Notes under the pieces: generated by a model
Told to the model about the DNA's origin: nothing
The model's input: the letters and a program-made list of their open reading frames with translations, nothing else
Databases searched by the model: none
Assembly: GCA_902528175.1 (NCBI GenBank)
Contig: CABZRN010000001.1
Span: 1-64,000 of the forward strand
Reading direction: 5' to 3'
DNA: 64,000 nucleotides
From: an uncultured Pelagibacteraceae bacterium
GTDB lineage: Bacteria; Pseudomonadota; Alphaproteobacteria; Pelagibacterales; Pelagibacteraceae
Shown: positions 16,157 to 27,321 of the stretch, in pieces
Layout of the letters: every line of letters begins with the position of its first letter
Position numbering within the stretch: the stretch's first letter is position 1
Program-made: the position numbers and the translations under genes

Positions 16157-18809
16157 TTAACTCAGCTTGTGCTGCAGCCAATCTTGCAACAGGAACTCTG
16201 TAAGGTGAACAAGAAACATAATTTAATCCAGTTCTAGAACAGAAATTAATACTTTTTGGATCTCCCCCATGCTCACCACAAATACCAAGTTTAATATTTT
16301 TATTTTGTTTTTTTCCTTTTAAAGTTGCAATTTCAATTAAGTCACCAACACCGTCATCAATCGAAATAAAAGGATCAATATCAAATATTTTATTTTCTAT
16401 ATAATCGTTCAAAAACTTTCCACTGTCGTCTCTGCTGATACCAAAAGTTGTTTGCGTTAAGTCATTTGTTCCAAAACTAAAAAATTCAGCATGTTTTGCT
16501 ATATCCTTTGCTTTTATTGCTGCTCTTGGTAATTCAATCATTGTTCCAACCAAAAAATTTACTTTTGTTTTGTGCTCGTCTTGAACTTTTTTTGCTACCC
16601 TAATTACTAAGTCTTTCATGATTTTTATTTCTGCCTCTGTTGAGACAAGAGGGATCATTATTTCTGGCATAGTGGACTTAAGTTTTCTTTTTTTGCAATC
16701 TATTAGAGCCTCAAAAATTGCTCTGCACTGCATTTCATAAATTTCTGGAAAAGATATTCCTAATCTACATCCTCTGTGTCCAAGCATTGGGTTGTGTTCA
16801 TGTAATTCTTCTGTTCTAGATTTTATTTCGTTTACATGTAGACCTGTAACATTACTGAGATCGCTTATCTCTTTATCGTTCTTAGGTAAGAACTCATGTA
16901 AAGGTGGATCTAATAACCTTACAGTTACTGGTAAGCCACTCATTATTTCAAAAATTTCAGTAAAATCCTTCTTTTGATGAGGAAGAAGTTTAGCCAAAGC
17001 TTTATTTCTGTCATCAATAGTTTTAGATAAAATCATCTCTCTTACTGAAAGAATTCTATCTTCATCAAAAAACATATGCTCAGTTCTACATAAACCAATT
17101 CCTTCAGCTCCGAAGTCTCTAGCAGTTTTTGTATCTAGAGGAGTTTCAGAATTAGTTCTAACTTTTAATTTCCTAAATTTATCTGCCCAATTCATCAATT
17201 TTGAAAAATCTCCTGAAATCTCTGGTTTTATAGTTGGAACTTCTCCTAAGATTACTCTTCCTGTAGATCCATCGATTGTAATTATATCACCTTCTTTTAT
17301 TTCAACATTTGAGGAAGTTTTAAAAAGTTTATCATCATAATTAATATCGATTTCACTTGATCCAGAAACACATGGTCTACCCATGCCTCTTGCAACAACA
17401 GCGGCATGGCTTGTCATGCCTCCTCTTGCTGTTAAAATTCCTTTTGCTGCATGCATACCATGAATATCTTCAGGGGATGTTTCTACACGAACTAGTATTG
17501 TATCTTGCATCATGCCATTTAATCTTTCTGCTTCGTCTGATGTAAAAACTACCTTTCCACTTGTTGCACCTGGTGATGCTGGTAAACCTTTTGCAATAGT
17601 TTTTATATCTTTTGTTTCATCAAGTGTTGGATGGAGCAATGTGTCTAGTGAATTTGCATCCACTCTTAACACAGCCTCTTTTTTTGAAATTAATTTTTCA
17701 TTAACCATGTCCACAGCTATCTTCACAGCTGACTTTGCTGTTCTTTTTCCTGATCTTGTTTGAAGCATCCAAAGTTTTGAGTTTTCAACAGTGAATTCTA
17801 CATCTTGCATATCTTTATAATGTTTCTCCAAAAGTAGTAGAATTTTTTTTAATTTAGAAAATACTTTTGGCATAGCTTCTTCCATTGATTTTCCATTTGA
17901 TTTAGATTCTTTGTGTGCTTTTTTCGTAATGTAATTTGGAGTTCGAGTACCTGCTACAACATCTTCACCTTGTGCATTTATTAAATATTCACCATAAATT
18001 TCATTCTTTCCATCGGATGGATTTCTTGTGAAAACAACTCCAGTTGCACAATCTTCTCCCATATTTCCAAAAACCATTGATTGAACATTAACAGCTGTTC
18101 CCCATTCAGACGGTATTTGATTTAACTTTCTGTAAACTTTTGCTCTATTGCTTTCCCAAGACAAAAATACAGCAGAAATTGCTCCGTATAATTGTTCATA
18201 TACATCTTGGGGAAATTGATTATTTGTTTTTTCTTTAACAACATTTTTGAAATCTTTAATCAAACCATCCCAATCACTCTCGTCTAGATCAGTGTCCATT
18301 AAAACACCCTTTGTTAACTTATAGTTTTCGATCAGTTCCTCAAAATTGTAACTTTCTATACCTAAAACAACGTTAGAATACATCTGAATAAATCTTCTAT
18401 AGCTATCTTTTGCAAACCTCATGTTAGAGGTTTTTTTGGCTAATGCGTTTACGGTTTTATCATTTAATCCAAGATTTAAAATGGTATCCATCATTCCTGG
18501 CATAGAGACTCTTGCTCCGGATCTAACTGAAACCAAAAGTGGATTGTTCAAGTCACCAAATTTTTTACCACACTCTTTCTCAACTTGTTTTAATTCAAGA
18601 TTAATAGATTTAATCAGTTTTGAATTTAATTTTTTGTTATTTTTGTAAAAAATTTCACAAACCTCTGTGGAAATTGTGAAGCCAGGGGGAACTGGTAATC
18701 CTAGTTTTCTCATTTGAGCCAAGTTCGCACCTTTGCCACCTAAGATAAATTTTGGGTTTTTTAAATTCTTTGACTTTTTAGAATTAAAATTAAAAACTAA
18801 ATTACTCAT
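16146..18809 (-). CDS. ppdK: Pyruvate, phosphate dikinase
   Basis: Interconverts pyruvate/ATP/Pi and phosphoenolpyruvate/AMP/PPi. It is reversible, so it serves both glycolysis and gluconeogenesis. It has 887 residues, the full three-domain length. The N-terminal nucleotide-binding domain has KFILGGKGANLAQM and SVRSGARVSMPGMMDT. The phosphohistidine domain has GGMTSHAAVVARGMGRPCVSG near residue 455. The C-terminal PEP/pyruvate barrel has the catalytic cysteine in LGICGEHGGDP near residue 835. The ATG overlaps the end of glyS by one base, so ppdK lies at the end of a glyQ-glyS-ppdK unit. Confidence 0.97.
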   Translation of the reverse strand: MSNLVFNFNSKKSKNLKNPKFILGGKGANLAQMRKLGLPVPPGFTISTEVCEIFYKNNKKLNSKLIKSINLELKQVEKECGKKFGDLNNPLLVSVRSGARVSMPGMMDTILNLGLNDKTVNALAKKTSNMRFAKDSYRRFIQMYSNVVLGIESYNFEELIENYKLTKGVLMDTDLDESDWDGLIKDFKNVVKEKTNNQFPQDVYEQLYGAISAVFLSWESNRAKVYRKLNQIPSEWGTAVNVQSMVFGNMGEDCATGVVFTRNPSDGKNEIYGEYLINAQGEDVVAGTRTPNYITKKAHKESKSNGKSMEEAMPKVFSKLKKILLLLEKHYKDMQDVEFTVENSKLWMLQTRSGKRTAKSAVKIAVDMVNEKLISKKEAVLRVDANSLDTLLHPTLDETKDIKTIAKGLPASPGATSGKVVFTSDEAERLNGMMQDTILVRVETSPEDIHGMHAAKGILTARGGMTSHAAVVARGMGRPCVSGSSEIDINYDDKLFKTSSNVEIKEGDIITIDGSTGRVILGEVPTIKPEISGDFSKLMNWADKFRKLKVRTNSETPLDTKTARDFGAEGIGLCRTEHMFFDEDRILSVREMILSKTIDDRNKALAKLLPHQKKDFTEIFEIMSGLPVTVRLLDPPLHEFLPKNDKEISDLSNVTGLHVNEIKSRTEELHEHNPMLGHRGCRLGISFPEIYEMQCRAIFEALIDCKKRKLKSTMPEIMIPLVSTEAEIKIMKDLVIRVAKKVQDEHKTKVNFLVGTMIELPRAAIKAKDIAKHAEFFSFGTNDLTQTTFGISRDDSGKFLNDYIENKIFDIDPFISIDDGVGDLIEIATLKGKKQNKNIKLGICGEHGGDPKSINFCSRTGLNYVSCSPYRVPVARLAAAQAELIKK

Positions 18810-20878
18810 TAAGCGCTCTCTATATTTGAAAAATTTATATAATTATTGAAGGTTTTACATAACAATTGTAAAAGTTCCAAACGATTTTTTTTTAAAGCCT
18901 CATCATGATCGTTGACAATTACTTCTTCAAAGAAGTTTGATACTTCTATTTTTGCTTCTGCCAACACTTCAAGAGTTTTCTCGCAATTCTCTCCACTACC
19001 TAGACTTGTAAAATATTTTCTTATTTCCTGTATCTTTTTATACAATTTTTTTTCAGATTCATTTTTAAACAATCCTGGATCAGTAGTTTCGGATAATTCC
19101 AGTTTGTTTTTTTTGAACTCGTCACTTAAAATATTTGAAGCTCTTTTATATGAGAAAATAATATCTTGACCTATATTTTTATCGATTAGTTTATTTAAAA
19201 TAAATGCTTTATTAAATATTTTATAAATTTGATCTATATTGTAATTGGTCATAGAACATTCAATAATATCTGGTCTAATATTTTTTTCTTTCATGTAAAA
19301 TCTTAGTCTATCTGATATAAATCTATATAAATCTTGTTGAGCTAGTTTAATATCAAAATTCACATCTTGTTCACTAAAAAGTAAAAATGAATAATTTATT
19401 ATATCTTTTAATTTAATTTCTAATTTATTTTCTACTATTAGCCTAATAAGACCAATAGCAGATCTTCTCAATGCAAATGGGTCTTTTGAACTAGTGGGTT
19501 TTAAATTAATTGCAAAGAAACCTGAAAGAGTATCTAATTTATCGCTTATAGCTAATGTAACAGAGTAAGGTTTTTTTGGAGTTTTAGTTTCTGGACCTAT
19601 AGGTAGATAATGTTCTCTTATAGCTAAGCATATATCGTTGTCAAAACCTTGTGATTTTGCAAAATGACCGCCCATTACACCTTGAAGTTCCGGGTACTCA
19701 TTTACTAAATCTGATATCAAATCTACTTTACAAATTGAACTGGCTATCTCAACTTTTTCTTTGCTTATTAGTAATTCGTCAGAAATTAAGGCACCTAATT
19801 TTCTAAGTCTTTGAATTTTTTCAAAATAAGATCCTAATCCCTCAAAATAACTTAGTTTTTTTAAATTTGATATGCCCTTAACCAAGTTTTGAGTTTTATT
19901 TTTATCCCAAAAAAATTTGGCATCATTTAAACGGGCCTCGACTACATTTTCATTTCCTATTTTTATTAAACCTTTACTGTCTTTATTATCTGCAACTAGA
20001 AAAAAATTATTTGTTAAATTATCTCTGCTATCAAATGTCGGAAAATACTTTTGATGAACTTGCATTGTGGTCACCAATATGTCATCTGGGATCTCAAGAA
20101 ATCTTTTATTAAATCTACATTTAATTATATTTGGTTTTTCAACTATGTTGGTGACTTCATTCAAAAGAGTAGTGTTGAAATAAATTTTTAAATTTTCTTT
20201 GTTTGCTTCTCTATTCAATTGATCTACAATAAATTGCTCTCTTTTTTTATTATCTAAAATGATATTTTGTGACCTAAAAAAAGCTAAGTAATCTTTAAAT
20301 CTAAAGAACTTTGTGGTTTTTTGCTCAAAATCTTTATCGATGAAAGTGATATTTGATGAAACTAGGTGATGGTATTCAAATTCCAAAGGCCTATTGTCAA
20401 AACAACATAGTATAGATTTAAGTGGCCTTCCCCAATATAGTTCATGGTCAGCCCAGCGCATAGATTTCTTCCAAGATATCTTATCTAAAATTTTTGGTAA
20501 ATTTTTTTGCAAAACAAACTTTGTTTCAATACTTTCAGAGGGTTTTTTGAAGAAATAAAATTCTCCTTTATCAGTTTTTTTTTTATAAGTTTTATCTATG
20601 GATATCTTGTATGATTTTAAAAAACCATTTAAAGCATCCTCTGGAGCATTAATATTAGGGCCCCTAATTTCATTTTCTTTTTTAGTAATCTTTTTTGATA
20701 TATTTTGAAAATAAATGATTAATCTATTTGGTATTGAAAAAGCTGTAGCTTCACCACTATATTTTATGTCTTCTTTTTCTAAAAATTCTTTTAAATTTTG
20801 AAAAAAATCTTGTCTTGTCTTATTCTGTAAATTTGCAGGAATTTCTTCACTAAAAAGTTCTATAAAAAATTCTGACAT
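18809..20878 (-). CDS. glyS: Glycyl-tRNA synthetase beta subunit
   Basis: 689-residue tRNA-binding subunit of the bacterial alpha2-beta2 glycyl-tRNA synthetase. It begins SEFFIELFSEEIPA, the family hallmark, and carries RWADHELYWGRPL near residue 145 and FALRRSAIGLIRLI near residue 465. The C-terminal part resembles the anticodon-binding domain shared with ArgRS. It lies eight bases downstream of glyQ and overlaps the ppdK start. No internal break was seen. Confidence 0.96.
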   Translation of the reverse strand: MSEFFIELFSEEIPANLQNKTRQDFFQNLKEFLEKEDIKYSGEATAFSIPNRLIIYFQNISKKITKKENEIRGPNINAPEDALNGFLKSYKISIDKTYKKKTDKGEFYFFKKPSESIETKFVLQKNLPKILDKISWKKSMRWADHELYWGRPLKSILCCFDNRPLEFEYHHLVSSNITFIDKDFEQKTTKFFRFKDYLAFFRSQNIILDNKKREQFIVDQLNREANKENLKIYFNTTLLNEVTNIVEKPNIIKCRFNKRFLEIPDDILVTTMQVHQKYFPTFDSRDNLTNNFFLVADNKDSKGLIKIGNENVVEARLNDAKFFWDKNKTQNLVKGISNLKKLSYFEGLGSYFEKIQRLRKLGALISDELLISKEKVEIASSICKVDLISDLVNEYPELQGVMGGHFAKSQGFDNDICLAIREHYLPIGPETKTPKKPYSVTLAISDKLDTLSGFFAINLKPTSSKDPFALRRSAIGLIRLIVENKLEIKLKDIINYSFLLFSEQDVNFDIKLAQQDLYRFISDRLRFYMKEKNIRPDIIECSMTNYNIDQIYKIFNKAFILNKLIDKNIGQDIIFSYKRASNILSDEFKKNKLELSETTDPGLFKNESEKKLYKKIQEIRKYFTSLGSGENCEKTLEVLAEAKIEVSNFFEEVIVNDHDEALKKNRLELLQLLCKTFNNYINFSNIESA

Positions 20879-20886
20879 TTTATTTT

Positions 20887-21759
20887 TTATTTTTGGTTAT
20901 CTACCCAAACTTGCCCTACGCTTTTTGTCATATCTCTTATCTTTGCAATATACTCTGCTCTTTGAGCAACACTAATCGCTCCTCTTGCATCTAAAACATT
21001 AAAAACATGACTTGCCTTTAAACATTGATCGTAGGCGGGTAATGGCAGTTTTTTTTCTAGTAATAATTTTGTTTCTAGTTCAACCATATCAAAAATTTTG
21101 AACAGATTATCTACATTTGCAAATTCAAAATTATAAGCTGAAAATTCTTTTTCTGATTGTAAAAAAACATCCCTATAAAGAATACCTTCGTTATTCCAAA
21201 CTAAATCAAACACGTTTTTTTTCTGTTGGGTAAACATGCAAAGTCTTTCTAGTCCATATGTAAGTTCAACTGAAATAGGTTTACAATCCATGCCAGCCAT
21301 TTTTTGAAAATAAGTAAATTGAGTTACTTCCATGCCATCACACCAAACCTCCCAGCCCAATCCAGCAGCACCTAGGGTTGGACTTTCCCAATCATCTTCT
21401 ACAAATCTAATATCATGTTCACTATGTTTAATGCCTAGGTTTTCTAAGCTATTCAAATATAATTTTTTTATATTTTTGGGTGATGGTTTTATTATTACTT
21501 GGAATTGATAGTAGTGTTGTAATCTATTTGGATTTTCTCCGTATCTTCCATCAGTTGGTCTTCTAGATGGTTGAACATAAGCAGATTTCCAAGGTTTTGG
21601 TCCAAGTGATCTCAGAGTTGTAGCCGGATGAAAAGTTCCAGCCCCTACTTCCAAATCATATGGTTGTAAAATTACACACCCATGATTTGCCCAAAATTTT
21701 TGTAGAGTAAAAATTGTATCTTGAAAAGTTTGTATCTTAGTTTTTTTTTTAGAAGCCAT
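20887..21759 (-). CDS. glyQ: Glycyl-tRNA synthetase alpha subunit
   Basis: 290-residue class II catalytic subunit charging tRNA-Gly. It shows [22 protein letters not shown] at the N-terminus, [21 protein letters not shown] near residue 42, [20 protein letters not shown] near residue 63 and [11 protein letters not shown] near residue 167. The start overlaps the end of the S49 peptidase gene by 11 bases. It forms an operon with glyS. Confidence 0.97.
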   Translation of the reverse strand: MASKKKTKIQTFQDTIFTLQKFWANHGCVILQPYDLEVGAGTFHPATTLRSLGPKPWKSAYVQPSRRPTDGRYGENPNRLQHYYQFQVIIKPSPKNIKKLYLNSLENLGIKHSEHDIRFVEDDWESPTLGAAGLGWEVWCDGMEVTQFTYFQKMAGMDCKPISVELTYGLERLCMFTQQKKNVFDLVWNNEGILYRDVFLQSEKEFSAYNFEFANVDNLFKIFDMVELETKLLLEKKLPLPAYDQCLKASHVFNVLDARGAISVAQRAEYIAKIRDMTKSVGQVWVDNQK

Positions 21760-22555
21760 ACCTTTGCCAAATAGATTTTTCTTCGATTACATTTGACAAA
21801 CTATCAATATAATTTTCTGAGGATAATCTTTTAGCAAGCCACCCTTTGCTCTTCTCAAATTTTTTAATTACAACATCTTCACCATAAATTTCTTTTAAAA
21901 TGTGGTTTGCATCACCTATTCCGTCAATTAATCCCAATTCTTTTGATTTGCTACCAGACCAAAACTCCCCAGAAAATAATTCTATTCCTAAATCCTTTTT
22001 TAGTTTTGATCCTCTGCTAGTTTCAACAACATTTATAAAATCTTTATGAAGATCCAATTGAATACTTTTAAGTCTATCAATATCCTCTTTTTTTTCATCC
22101 ATAAATGGATCTAAAGTGCTTTTATTCTTTCCAGCTGTATAAACTCTTCTTTGTACTCCAATTTTTTGAATTAAATCTTTAAATCCGAATGATGAATAAA
22201 TAACTCCTATAGATCCAATTATAGAACTTGAATTGGCATAAATTTCATCACCAGCACAGGCTATAAGATATCCACCTGATGCAGCAAGATCCTCAGCAAA
22301 AACAATAACTTTCTTTTTTTCTTTTTTAGCAAGTCTTCTAATGAAACTATAAATTAAATGGGATTGTACTGGTGATCCCCCAGGTGAATTAATAGATATA
22401 GCTACTGCAGATGACTTTTTTATTGCGAAGGCTTTTTTAATAATTTCTTCTTGACCATTAAAATCAATTCCTTGTTTAAATTTTCCTACGCCTCCTATAA
22501 CTCCAGTTAATCTTATATGAGGAATAATTTTTTTTTTTTTGAAAAAAGAGAACAT
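21749..22555 (-). CDS. S49-family peptidase (SohB/SppA-like signal peptide peptidase)
   Basis: 268-residue membrane-associated serine protease with a Ser-Lys dyad. [19 protein letters not shown] is near residue 55. The nucleophile serine is in [18 protein letters not shown] near residue 92 and the lysine in [14 protein letters not shown] near residue 145. [11 protein letters not shown] is the usual substrate-groove segment. The N-terminus is short and basic ([12 protein letters not shown]) with no strong signal anchor, unlike full SppA, so it may sit on the cytosolic face. It is first gene before glyQ, behind a good minus-strand promoter. Confidence 0.87.
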   Translation of the reverse strand: MFSFFKKKKIIPHIRLTGVIGGVGKFKQGIDFNGQEEIIKKAFAIKKSSAVAISINSPGGSPVQSHLIYSFIRRLAKKEKKKVIVFAEDLAASGGYLIACAGDEIYANSSSIIGSIGVIYSSFGFKDLIQKIGVQRRVYTAGKNKSTLDPFMDEKKEDIDRLKSIQLDLHKDFINVVETSRGSKLKKDLGIELFSGEFWSGSKSKELGLIDGIGDANHILKEIYGEDVVIKKFEKSKGWLAKRLSSENYIDSLSNVIEEKSIWQRYGF

Positions 22556-22595
22556 TGTTAATGCTTATAAAATTTTTTTAATAATATAAAGTCTA

Positions 22596-22623
22596 CTTAT
22601 AGTTGAAGTTTAGGGTGCGTCAA
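22596..22623 (-). promoter_or_regulatory. Probable sigma70 promoter for the S49 peptidase-glyQ-glyS-ppdK unit
   Basis: On the minus strand TTGACG (22618-22623) and TATAAG (22596-22601) are 16 bases apart, giving a leader of about 34 bases. A plus-strand TATAAT at 22632-22637 may serve ispB, but no good -35 is paired with it. Confidence 0.5.
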
Positions 22624-22665
22624 TTGATAAGTATAATTAATGCGCAATTATATTAACTTAAGTTA

Positions 22666-23679
22666 ATGGGTTCGGTAATACAACTTAAAACAAAAATTAA
22701 TAATGCTTATTTAGATCTAAGAAATTCTGTAGAGCATAAATTAGAGCTTGTTGAAGATAAGATCAAAAATAAGTTAAAAAGTGACGTCTCTTTGGTAGAA
22801 AAGATGACAACTTACAACTTAAGCACAGGTGGAAAAAGACTTAGGGCTTTAATAACTTTAGGATCTGCAAAATTGTGTGGTTATTCAAAAGGTGGGAGAG
22901 ACGTAAATCTTGCTGCATGTGTCGAGTTAATTCATGCGGCTACACTAATGCACGATGATGTGCTTGATAATGGAGAAATTAGAAGAGGAAAAAAAACTCC
23001 TAGATCAATTTGGGGAAATAACGCTTCAATTCTGGTTGGGGATTATCTTTTAAGTAGATGTTTTGAAATGATGGTGGAAGATGGAAATATTGAAGTTTTA
23101 AAATTATTATCATCAACTTCAGCACAAATTGCACAGGGTGAAGTACTACAATTACAACATAAGTCTGAGTTAGATATTATAGAAGAAACATATTTAAAAA
23201 TAATAACATCTAAAACAGCTTCCTTATTTTCAGCTTCTAGCAGAGTTGGTGCAATACTTGGTAAGCAAGAGGAGAAAATTAAGGATGCCTTAGACTCATA
23301 TGGCAAAAATCTAGGTATAACATTTCAAATTGCTGATGATACTTTAGACTACAACTCTCAAATACAAAAATTTGGGAAAAAAATTGGAAATGACTTTTTT
23401 GAGGGTAAAATTACACTTCCTGTAATCATATTAAACCAAAAATGTAATTCAGATGAAAAAATAAAATTAAAAAAATTGTTTACAAAAGAATATCGTAATG
23501 AAAATGAATTTAAGTTTGTGTTAGATCTGATAACAAAATATAATGTGATATCAGAGTGTTACCAAAAAGCGGATTATTTTATTTCGCTAGCGTCAAATTC
23601 TTTAAATGTTATTAAAGATTGTGAAGAAAAGAATATTCTAAAAAAGTTAACATCTTTTAGTATCGAGAGATCTTTTTAA
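22666..23679 (+). CDS. ispB: Long-chain polyprenyl diphosphate synthase (octaprenyl/decaprenyl type)
   Basis: Makes the ubiquinone side chain by adding isopentenyl units. It has 337 residues. The first aspartate-rich motif is LMHDDVLDNGEIRRGK near residue 93, and the second is FQIADDTLDY near residue 223. GGKRLRALITL near residue 55 is the usual substrate-binding start. The chain-length region before the first motif (VELIHAATL) has no bulky stop, fitting a long product. It is divergent from the S49 peptidase and shares a 4-bp TTAA stop junction with pdxH. Confidence 0.92.
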   Translation: MGSVIQLKTKINNAYLDLRNSVEHKLELVEDKIKNKLKSDVSLVEKMTTYNLSTGGKRLRALITLGSAKLCGYSKGGRDVNLAACVELIHAATLMHDDVLDNGEIRRGKKTPRSIWGNNASILVGDYLLSRCFEMMVEDGNIEVLKLLSSTSAQIAQGEVLQLQHKSELDIIEETYLKIITSKTASLFSASSRVGAILGKQEEKIKDALDSYGKNLGITFQIADDTLDYNSQIQKFGKKIGNDFFEGKITLPVIILNQKCNSDEKIKLKKLFTKEYRNENEFKFVLDLITKYNVISECYQKADYFISLASNSLNVIKDCEEKNILKKLTSFSIERSF

Positions 23680-24299
23680 GGACTAAGTAAAAACTTATCC
23701 CATTTATTTTGCTCAAATTTGTATTTTAATCTTTCATGAATTCTATTTTCACCGTCTAACCAAAATTCTATTTCATTTGGAATTAATCTCCATCCTGACC
23801 AATGTTCAGGTCTTGGCACTTCATTTGTGTCTGGATATTTTTTTTTGTATTTTTCTATAGATGATAATAGCTCATCTCTATTTTTTAAAGTTGTACTTTG
23901 TTTTGATGCCCAGGCTCCTATTCTGCTACCATATTTTCTTGAATTATAATAATCATTAGCTTCTTTATCTGAGACATTTTCTATTGATCCAAAAATTCTT
24001 ATTTGTCTTAATAAACTTTTCCAATGAAAGCACATTGAGGCTTTAGGGTTAGCAAACAAAGCTTTACTTTTTGGACTGTTTAAATTTGTATAAAACACAA
24101 AACCTTTCTCGCTGAAGCCTTTCAATAAAACCATTCGTACATTAGGATTTCCCTCTTTATCAGAAGTTGCCAATGCTAAGGCATTTGGGTCATTTGGCTC
24201 TTTTTCTTTGGCCAAATCAAACCATTCTTCAAATAATTTAAAAGGATTATCCTCATCCTTAAAGCAAATATCTAGTCCAAGAGAGTTTTTTTGATTCAT
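23676..24299 (-). CDS. pdxH: Pyridoxamine 5'-phosphate oxidase
   Basis: FMN enzyme oxidising pyridoxine or pyridoxamine phosphate to pyridoxal phosphate. It has 207 residues, the normal size. NVRMVLLKGFSEKGFVFYTN near residue 53, FHWKSLLRQIRIFG near residue 90, SRIGAWASKQST near residue 125 and the C-terminal GWRLIPNEIEFW near residue 168 are family signatures. It stands alone between ispB and aroC, convergent with the first and divergent from the second. Confidence 0.95.
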   Translation of the reverse strand: MNQKNSLGLDICFKDEDNPFKLFEEWFDLAKEKEPNDPNALALATSDKEGNPNVRMVLLKGFSEKGFVFYTNLNSPKSKALFANPKASMCFHWKSLLRQIRIFGSIENVSDKEANDYYNSRKYGSRIGAWASKQSTTLKNRDELLSSIEKYKKKYPDTNEVPRPEHWSGWRLIPNEIEFWLDGENRIHERLKYKFEQNKWDKFLLSP

Positions 24300-24331
24300 A
24301 ATTTAAACAAAATAATTTATATAATACAATA

Positions 24332-25417
24332 ATGTCATTTAATACTTTTGGAAAGTTTTTTCGTTTTACTACATGGGGAGAGTCACACGGGCCAGCTATA
24401 GGATGTGTTGTTGATGGTTGTCCGCCAAATGTAGCTTTAAAGCAGGAAGATATTCAAAAAGAACTAAATAAAAGAAAACCAGGGCAATCAAAGTTTACTA
24501 CGCAAAGAAAAGAAGATGATAAAGTTGAGATATTGTCAGGAGTTTTTGAAGGAAAAACGACAGGGACCCCTATATCACTAATTATTTATAACAAGGATAT
24601 GAGGTCAAGAGACTACGAAACAATAAAAAATAAATTTAGACCTGGTCACGCAGATTTTACATATTTTAAAAAATATGGGATTAGAGATTACCGAGGAGGT
24701 GGTAGACAGTCAGCACGAGAAACTGCCTCTAGAGTAGCTGCCGGAGCAATAGCAAAAAAAGTTTTAGAAAAAAAAATAGGGAAAAAATATAAAGTTGTAG
24801 GAGCGGTTACCCAACTTGGAATATTAGGTTGTGATGTAACTAGATGGAATGATAAAGAAATAGGGAAAAATCCATTTTTTTGTCCAGATAAAAAAATTAT
24901 AAAATTATGGGAAAAATATTTGTTGGCTATCAGAAAATCAGGTTCATCATGTGGCGCAATTATAGAAGTCAGAGCAAGAGGTTTGCCGGTTGGGCTAGGA
25001 GCACCTATCTATGCAAAGCTTGATATGGATTTAGCATCAGCAATGATGAGTATTAATGCAGTTAAAGGAGTAAATATAGGATCTGGTATGAATTCAGCTC
25101 AGTTAACTGGTGAAGAAAATTCTGATGAGATTATTTCAAAAGGAAAAAATATCAAATTTAAATCAAATAAAGCTGGAGGTATACTTGGAGGTATATCTAG
25201 TGGACAAGAAATAATAGTGTCTTTTGCTGTAAAACCAACTTCATCGATTCTATCCTCTAGAAAAACTATTGATAAATTCGGAAAAAATACTTCTATTTCG
25301 GTCAAAGGTCGTCACGACCCATGTGTTGGAATAAGAGCAGTCCCTATTGGTGAAGCAATGATGCATTGCGTATTACTCGATCATTATTTAATGAATAAAG
25401 CTCAGTGCGGTAACTAA
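24332..25417 (+). CDS. aroC: Chorismate synthase
   Basis: Last step of the shikimate pathway, using reduced FMN without net redox change. It has 361 residues. [23 protein letters not shown] at the N-terminus, [30 protein letters not shown] near residue 105 and [20 protein letters not shown] near residue 325 are diagnostic. It is a single gene whose stop interlocks with that of dxs in a 4-bp CTAA. Confidence 0.97.
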   Translation: MSFNTFGKFFRFTTWGESHGPAIGCVVDGCPPNVALKQEDIQKELNKRKPGQSKFTTQRKEDDKVEILSGVFEGKTTGTPISLIIYNKDMRSRDYETIKNKFRPGHADFTYFKKYGIRDYRGGGRQSARETASRVAAGAIAKKVLEKKIGKKYKVVGAVTQLGILGCDVTRWNDKEIGKNPFFCPDKKIIKLWEKYLLAIRKSGSSCGAIIEVRARGLPVGLGAPIYAKLDMDLASAMMSINAVKGVNIGSGMNSAQLTGEENSDEIISKGKNIKFKSNKAGGILGGISSGQEIIVSFAVKPTSSILSSRKTIDKFGKNTSISVKGRHDPCVGIRAVPIGEAMMHCVLLDHYLMNKAQCGN

Positions 25418-27321
25418 TTCTGCTTTTGAGCTAGAATTTTAGAGTCAATTATTTCGTAAATTTTGTTTTCTATTGCCTGGCTATCTAAACCAGCCTCTTC
25501 ATACATTTTTTTTGGATCATTATGCTCTATAAATCTATCAGGCAAAATCATAGATCTGAATTTTATTTTTTCTAATAAAGATTTATCAGATAAAAACTTA
25601 CTCAAGTGAGAGCCAAATCCACCTATTGAGCCCTCCTCAATTGAAATTAATATTTCGTGATTTCTAGCAACTTGCCACATTAAATTTTCATCAAGTGGCT
25701 TACAAAATCTTGCATCTACAATGGTTATGCTTAAACCTTTTTTCTCCAAATTTTGTGCTGCAATTTTGCACTCATTTAATCGTGCTCCAAAATTAATTAA
25801 AGCTATTTTTTTTCCCTCTTGAATTATTCTGCCTTTTCCAATTTCAATTTTTTCACTTATATCTGGAAGCATAATTCCAAACCCATTACCTCTTGGGTAT
25901 CTAAAGGCACTTGGTCTGTCATTTATATCAACCGAGGTATTAATCATCTTAACTAACTCTGACTCATCACTAGCTGCCATCACAACGAAATTTGGCAATG
26001 TCGATAAAAATGTAATATCAAATGAACCTGCGTGCGTTGGGCCGTCAGCTCCAACTAATCCAGCTCTATCAATTGCAAACCTAACTGGTAAGCTTTGAAT
26101 TGCAATATCATGTACAACTTGATCATAAGCCCTTTGTAAAAAAGTAGAATATATAGCAGCATAAGGTTTGTATCCCTCGGTTGCTAATCCCCCGGAAAAT
26201 GTGACCGCGTGCTGTTCAGCTATTCCAACATCACACATTCTATCGGGAAATTTTTTTCCAAATAAATCCATCCCAGTACCAGATGGCATAGCTGCTGTAA
26301 CTCCAATTATTTTACTATCTCTCTCTGCATGTTTAATTAATGTTTCAGCAAAAACTTTAGTATAAGAAGGTACAGTTGCTTTTGACTTTTGCTGAACTCC
26401 TGTTTTGACATTAAATTTTGAAACTCCGTGAAACTTATCATTTGACTTCTCTGCAAATTGATAGCCTTTCCCTTTTTCAGTTTTGATATGTATCATTATA
26501 GGTCCATTAAAATTACTGTTTTTTGCGTTTTTTAAAACTGAAACAAGTGTTTCTATATCATGACCATCTATTGGACCTACATAATAAAATCCTAATGAAT
26601 TAAATAAGGTACCTCCCGTGACAGCACTTCTAAAAAAATCTTCAGCTTGTCCAGCTTTTTTACTAAATCTTTTAGAAAACGATGAAATAATTAATTTTAC
26701 AGTTTCCCTAAAACTAAAATACATCTTACCTGTAAATAATTTTGCTAGATATGTTCTCATTGCTCCAACAGGTTTTGCAATTGACATATCATTGTCGTTT
26801 AAAATAACTATCATTTTTGTTTTTGAAGTTCCGGCATTATTCATTGCCTCATAAGCCATGCCGGCACTAATTGCTCCATCTCCAATTACTGCAACTACGT
26901 TATCATTTTTTTTTGATAGTTTATTAGCTGTTGCTATACCAAGTGCTGCAGAAATTGATGTGGAACTATGAGCTGCACCAAAAGGATCATATTCGCTCTC
27001 TGATCTTTTTGTGAAACCGGATAAGCCATTTCCTTGTCTTAAAGTTCTAATTTTTTCTTTACGTCCAGTTAGAATCTTGTGCGGATAGGATTGATGTCCC
27101 ACATCCCAAACTAATTTATCATTTGGAGTATCAAAAACATAATGTAAAGCAACGCTGAGTTCAACCACACCTAATCCAGCTCCTAGGTGACCTCCAGTGA
27201 CAGAAACAGCATCAATCAGTTCCTCTCTTACTTCATTAGAAAGTACTTTAAGTTCACTTAATTTTAATTTTCTAACATCAGATGGAAATTTTACTTTATC
27301 TAAAAACTTATATTTTTTCAT
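25414..27321 (-). CDS. dxs: 1-deoxy-D-xylulose-5-phosphate synthase
   Basis: Thiamine-diphosphate enzyme that starts the non-mevalonate isoprenoid pathway from pyruvate and glyceraldehyde 3-phosphate. It has 635 residues. [20 protein letters not shown] near residue 42, [16 protein letters not shown] near residue 73, the ThDP motif [17 protein letters not shown] near residue 148 and [15 protein letters not shown] near residue 390 identify it. It overlaps ispA by four bases in the order xseB-ispA-dxs, the same as in E. coli. It feeds quinone, undecaprenyl and retinal supply. Confidence 0.97.
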   Translation of the reverse strand: MKKYKFLDKVKFPSDVRKLKLSELKVLSNEVREELIDAVSVTGGHLGAGLGVVELSVALHYVFDTPNDKLVWDVGHQSYPHKILTGRKEKIRTLRQGNGLSGFTKRSESEYDPFGAAHSSTSISAALGIATANKLSKKNDNVVAVIGDGAISAGMAYEAMNNAGTSKTKMIVILNDNDMSIAKPVGAMRTYLAKLFTGKMYFSFRETVKLIISSFSKRFSKKAGQAEDFFRSAVTGGTLFNSLGFYYVGPIDGHDIETLVSVLKNAKNSNFNGPIMIHIKTEKGKGYQFAEKSNDKFHGVSKFNVKTGVQQKSKATVPSYTKVFAETLIKHAERDSKIIGVTAAMPSGTGMDLFGKKFPDRMCDVGIAEQHAVTFSGGLATEGYKPYAAIYSTFLQRAYDQVVHDIAIQSLPVRFAIDRAGLVGADGPTHAGSFDITFLSTLPNFVVMAASDESELVKMINTSVDINDRPSAFRYPRGNGFGIMLPDISEKIEIGKGRIIQEGKKIALINFGARLNECKIAAQNLEKKGLSITIVDARFCKPLDENLMWQVARNHEILISIEEGSIGGFGSHLSKFLSDKSLLEKIKFRSMILPDRFIEHNDPKKMYEEAGLDSQAIENKIYEIIDSKILAQKQN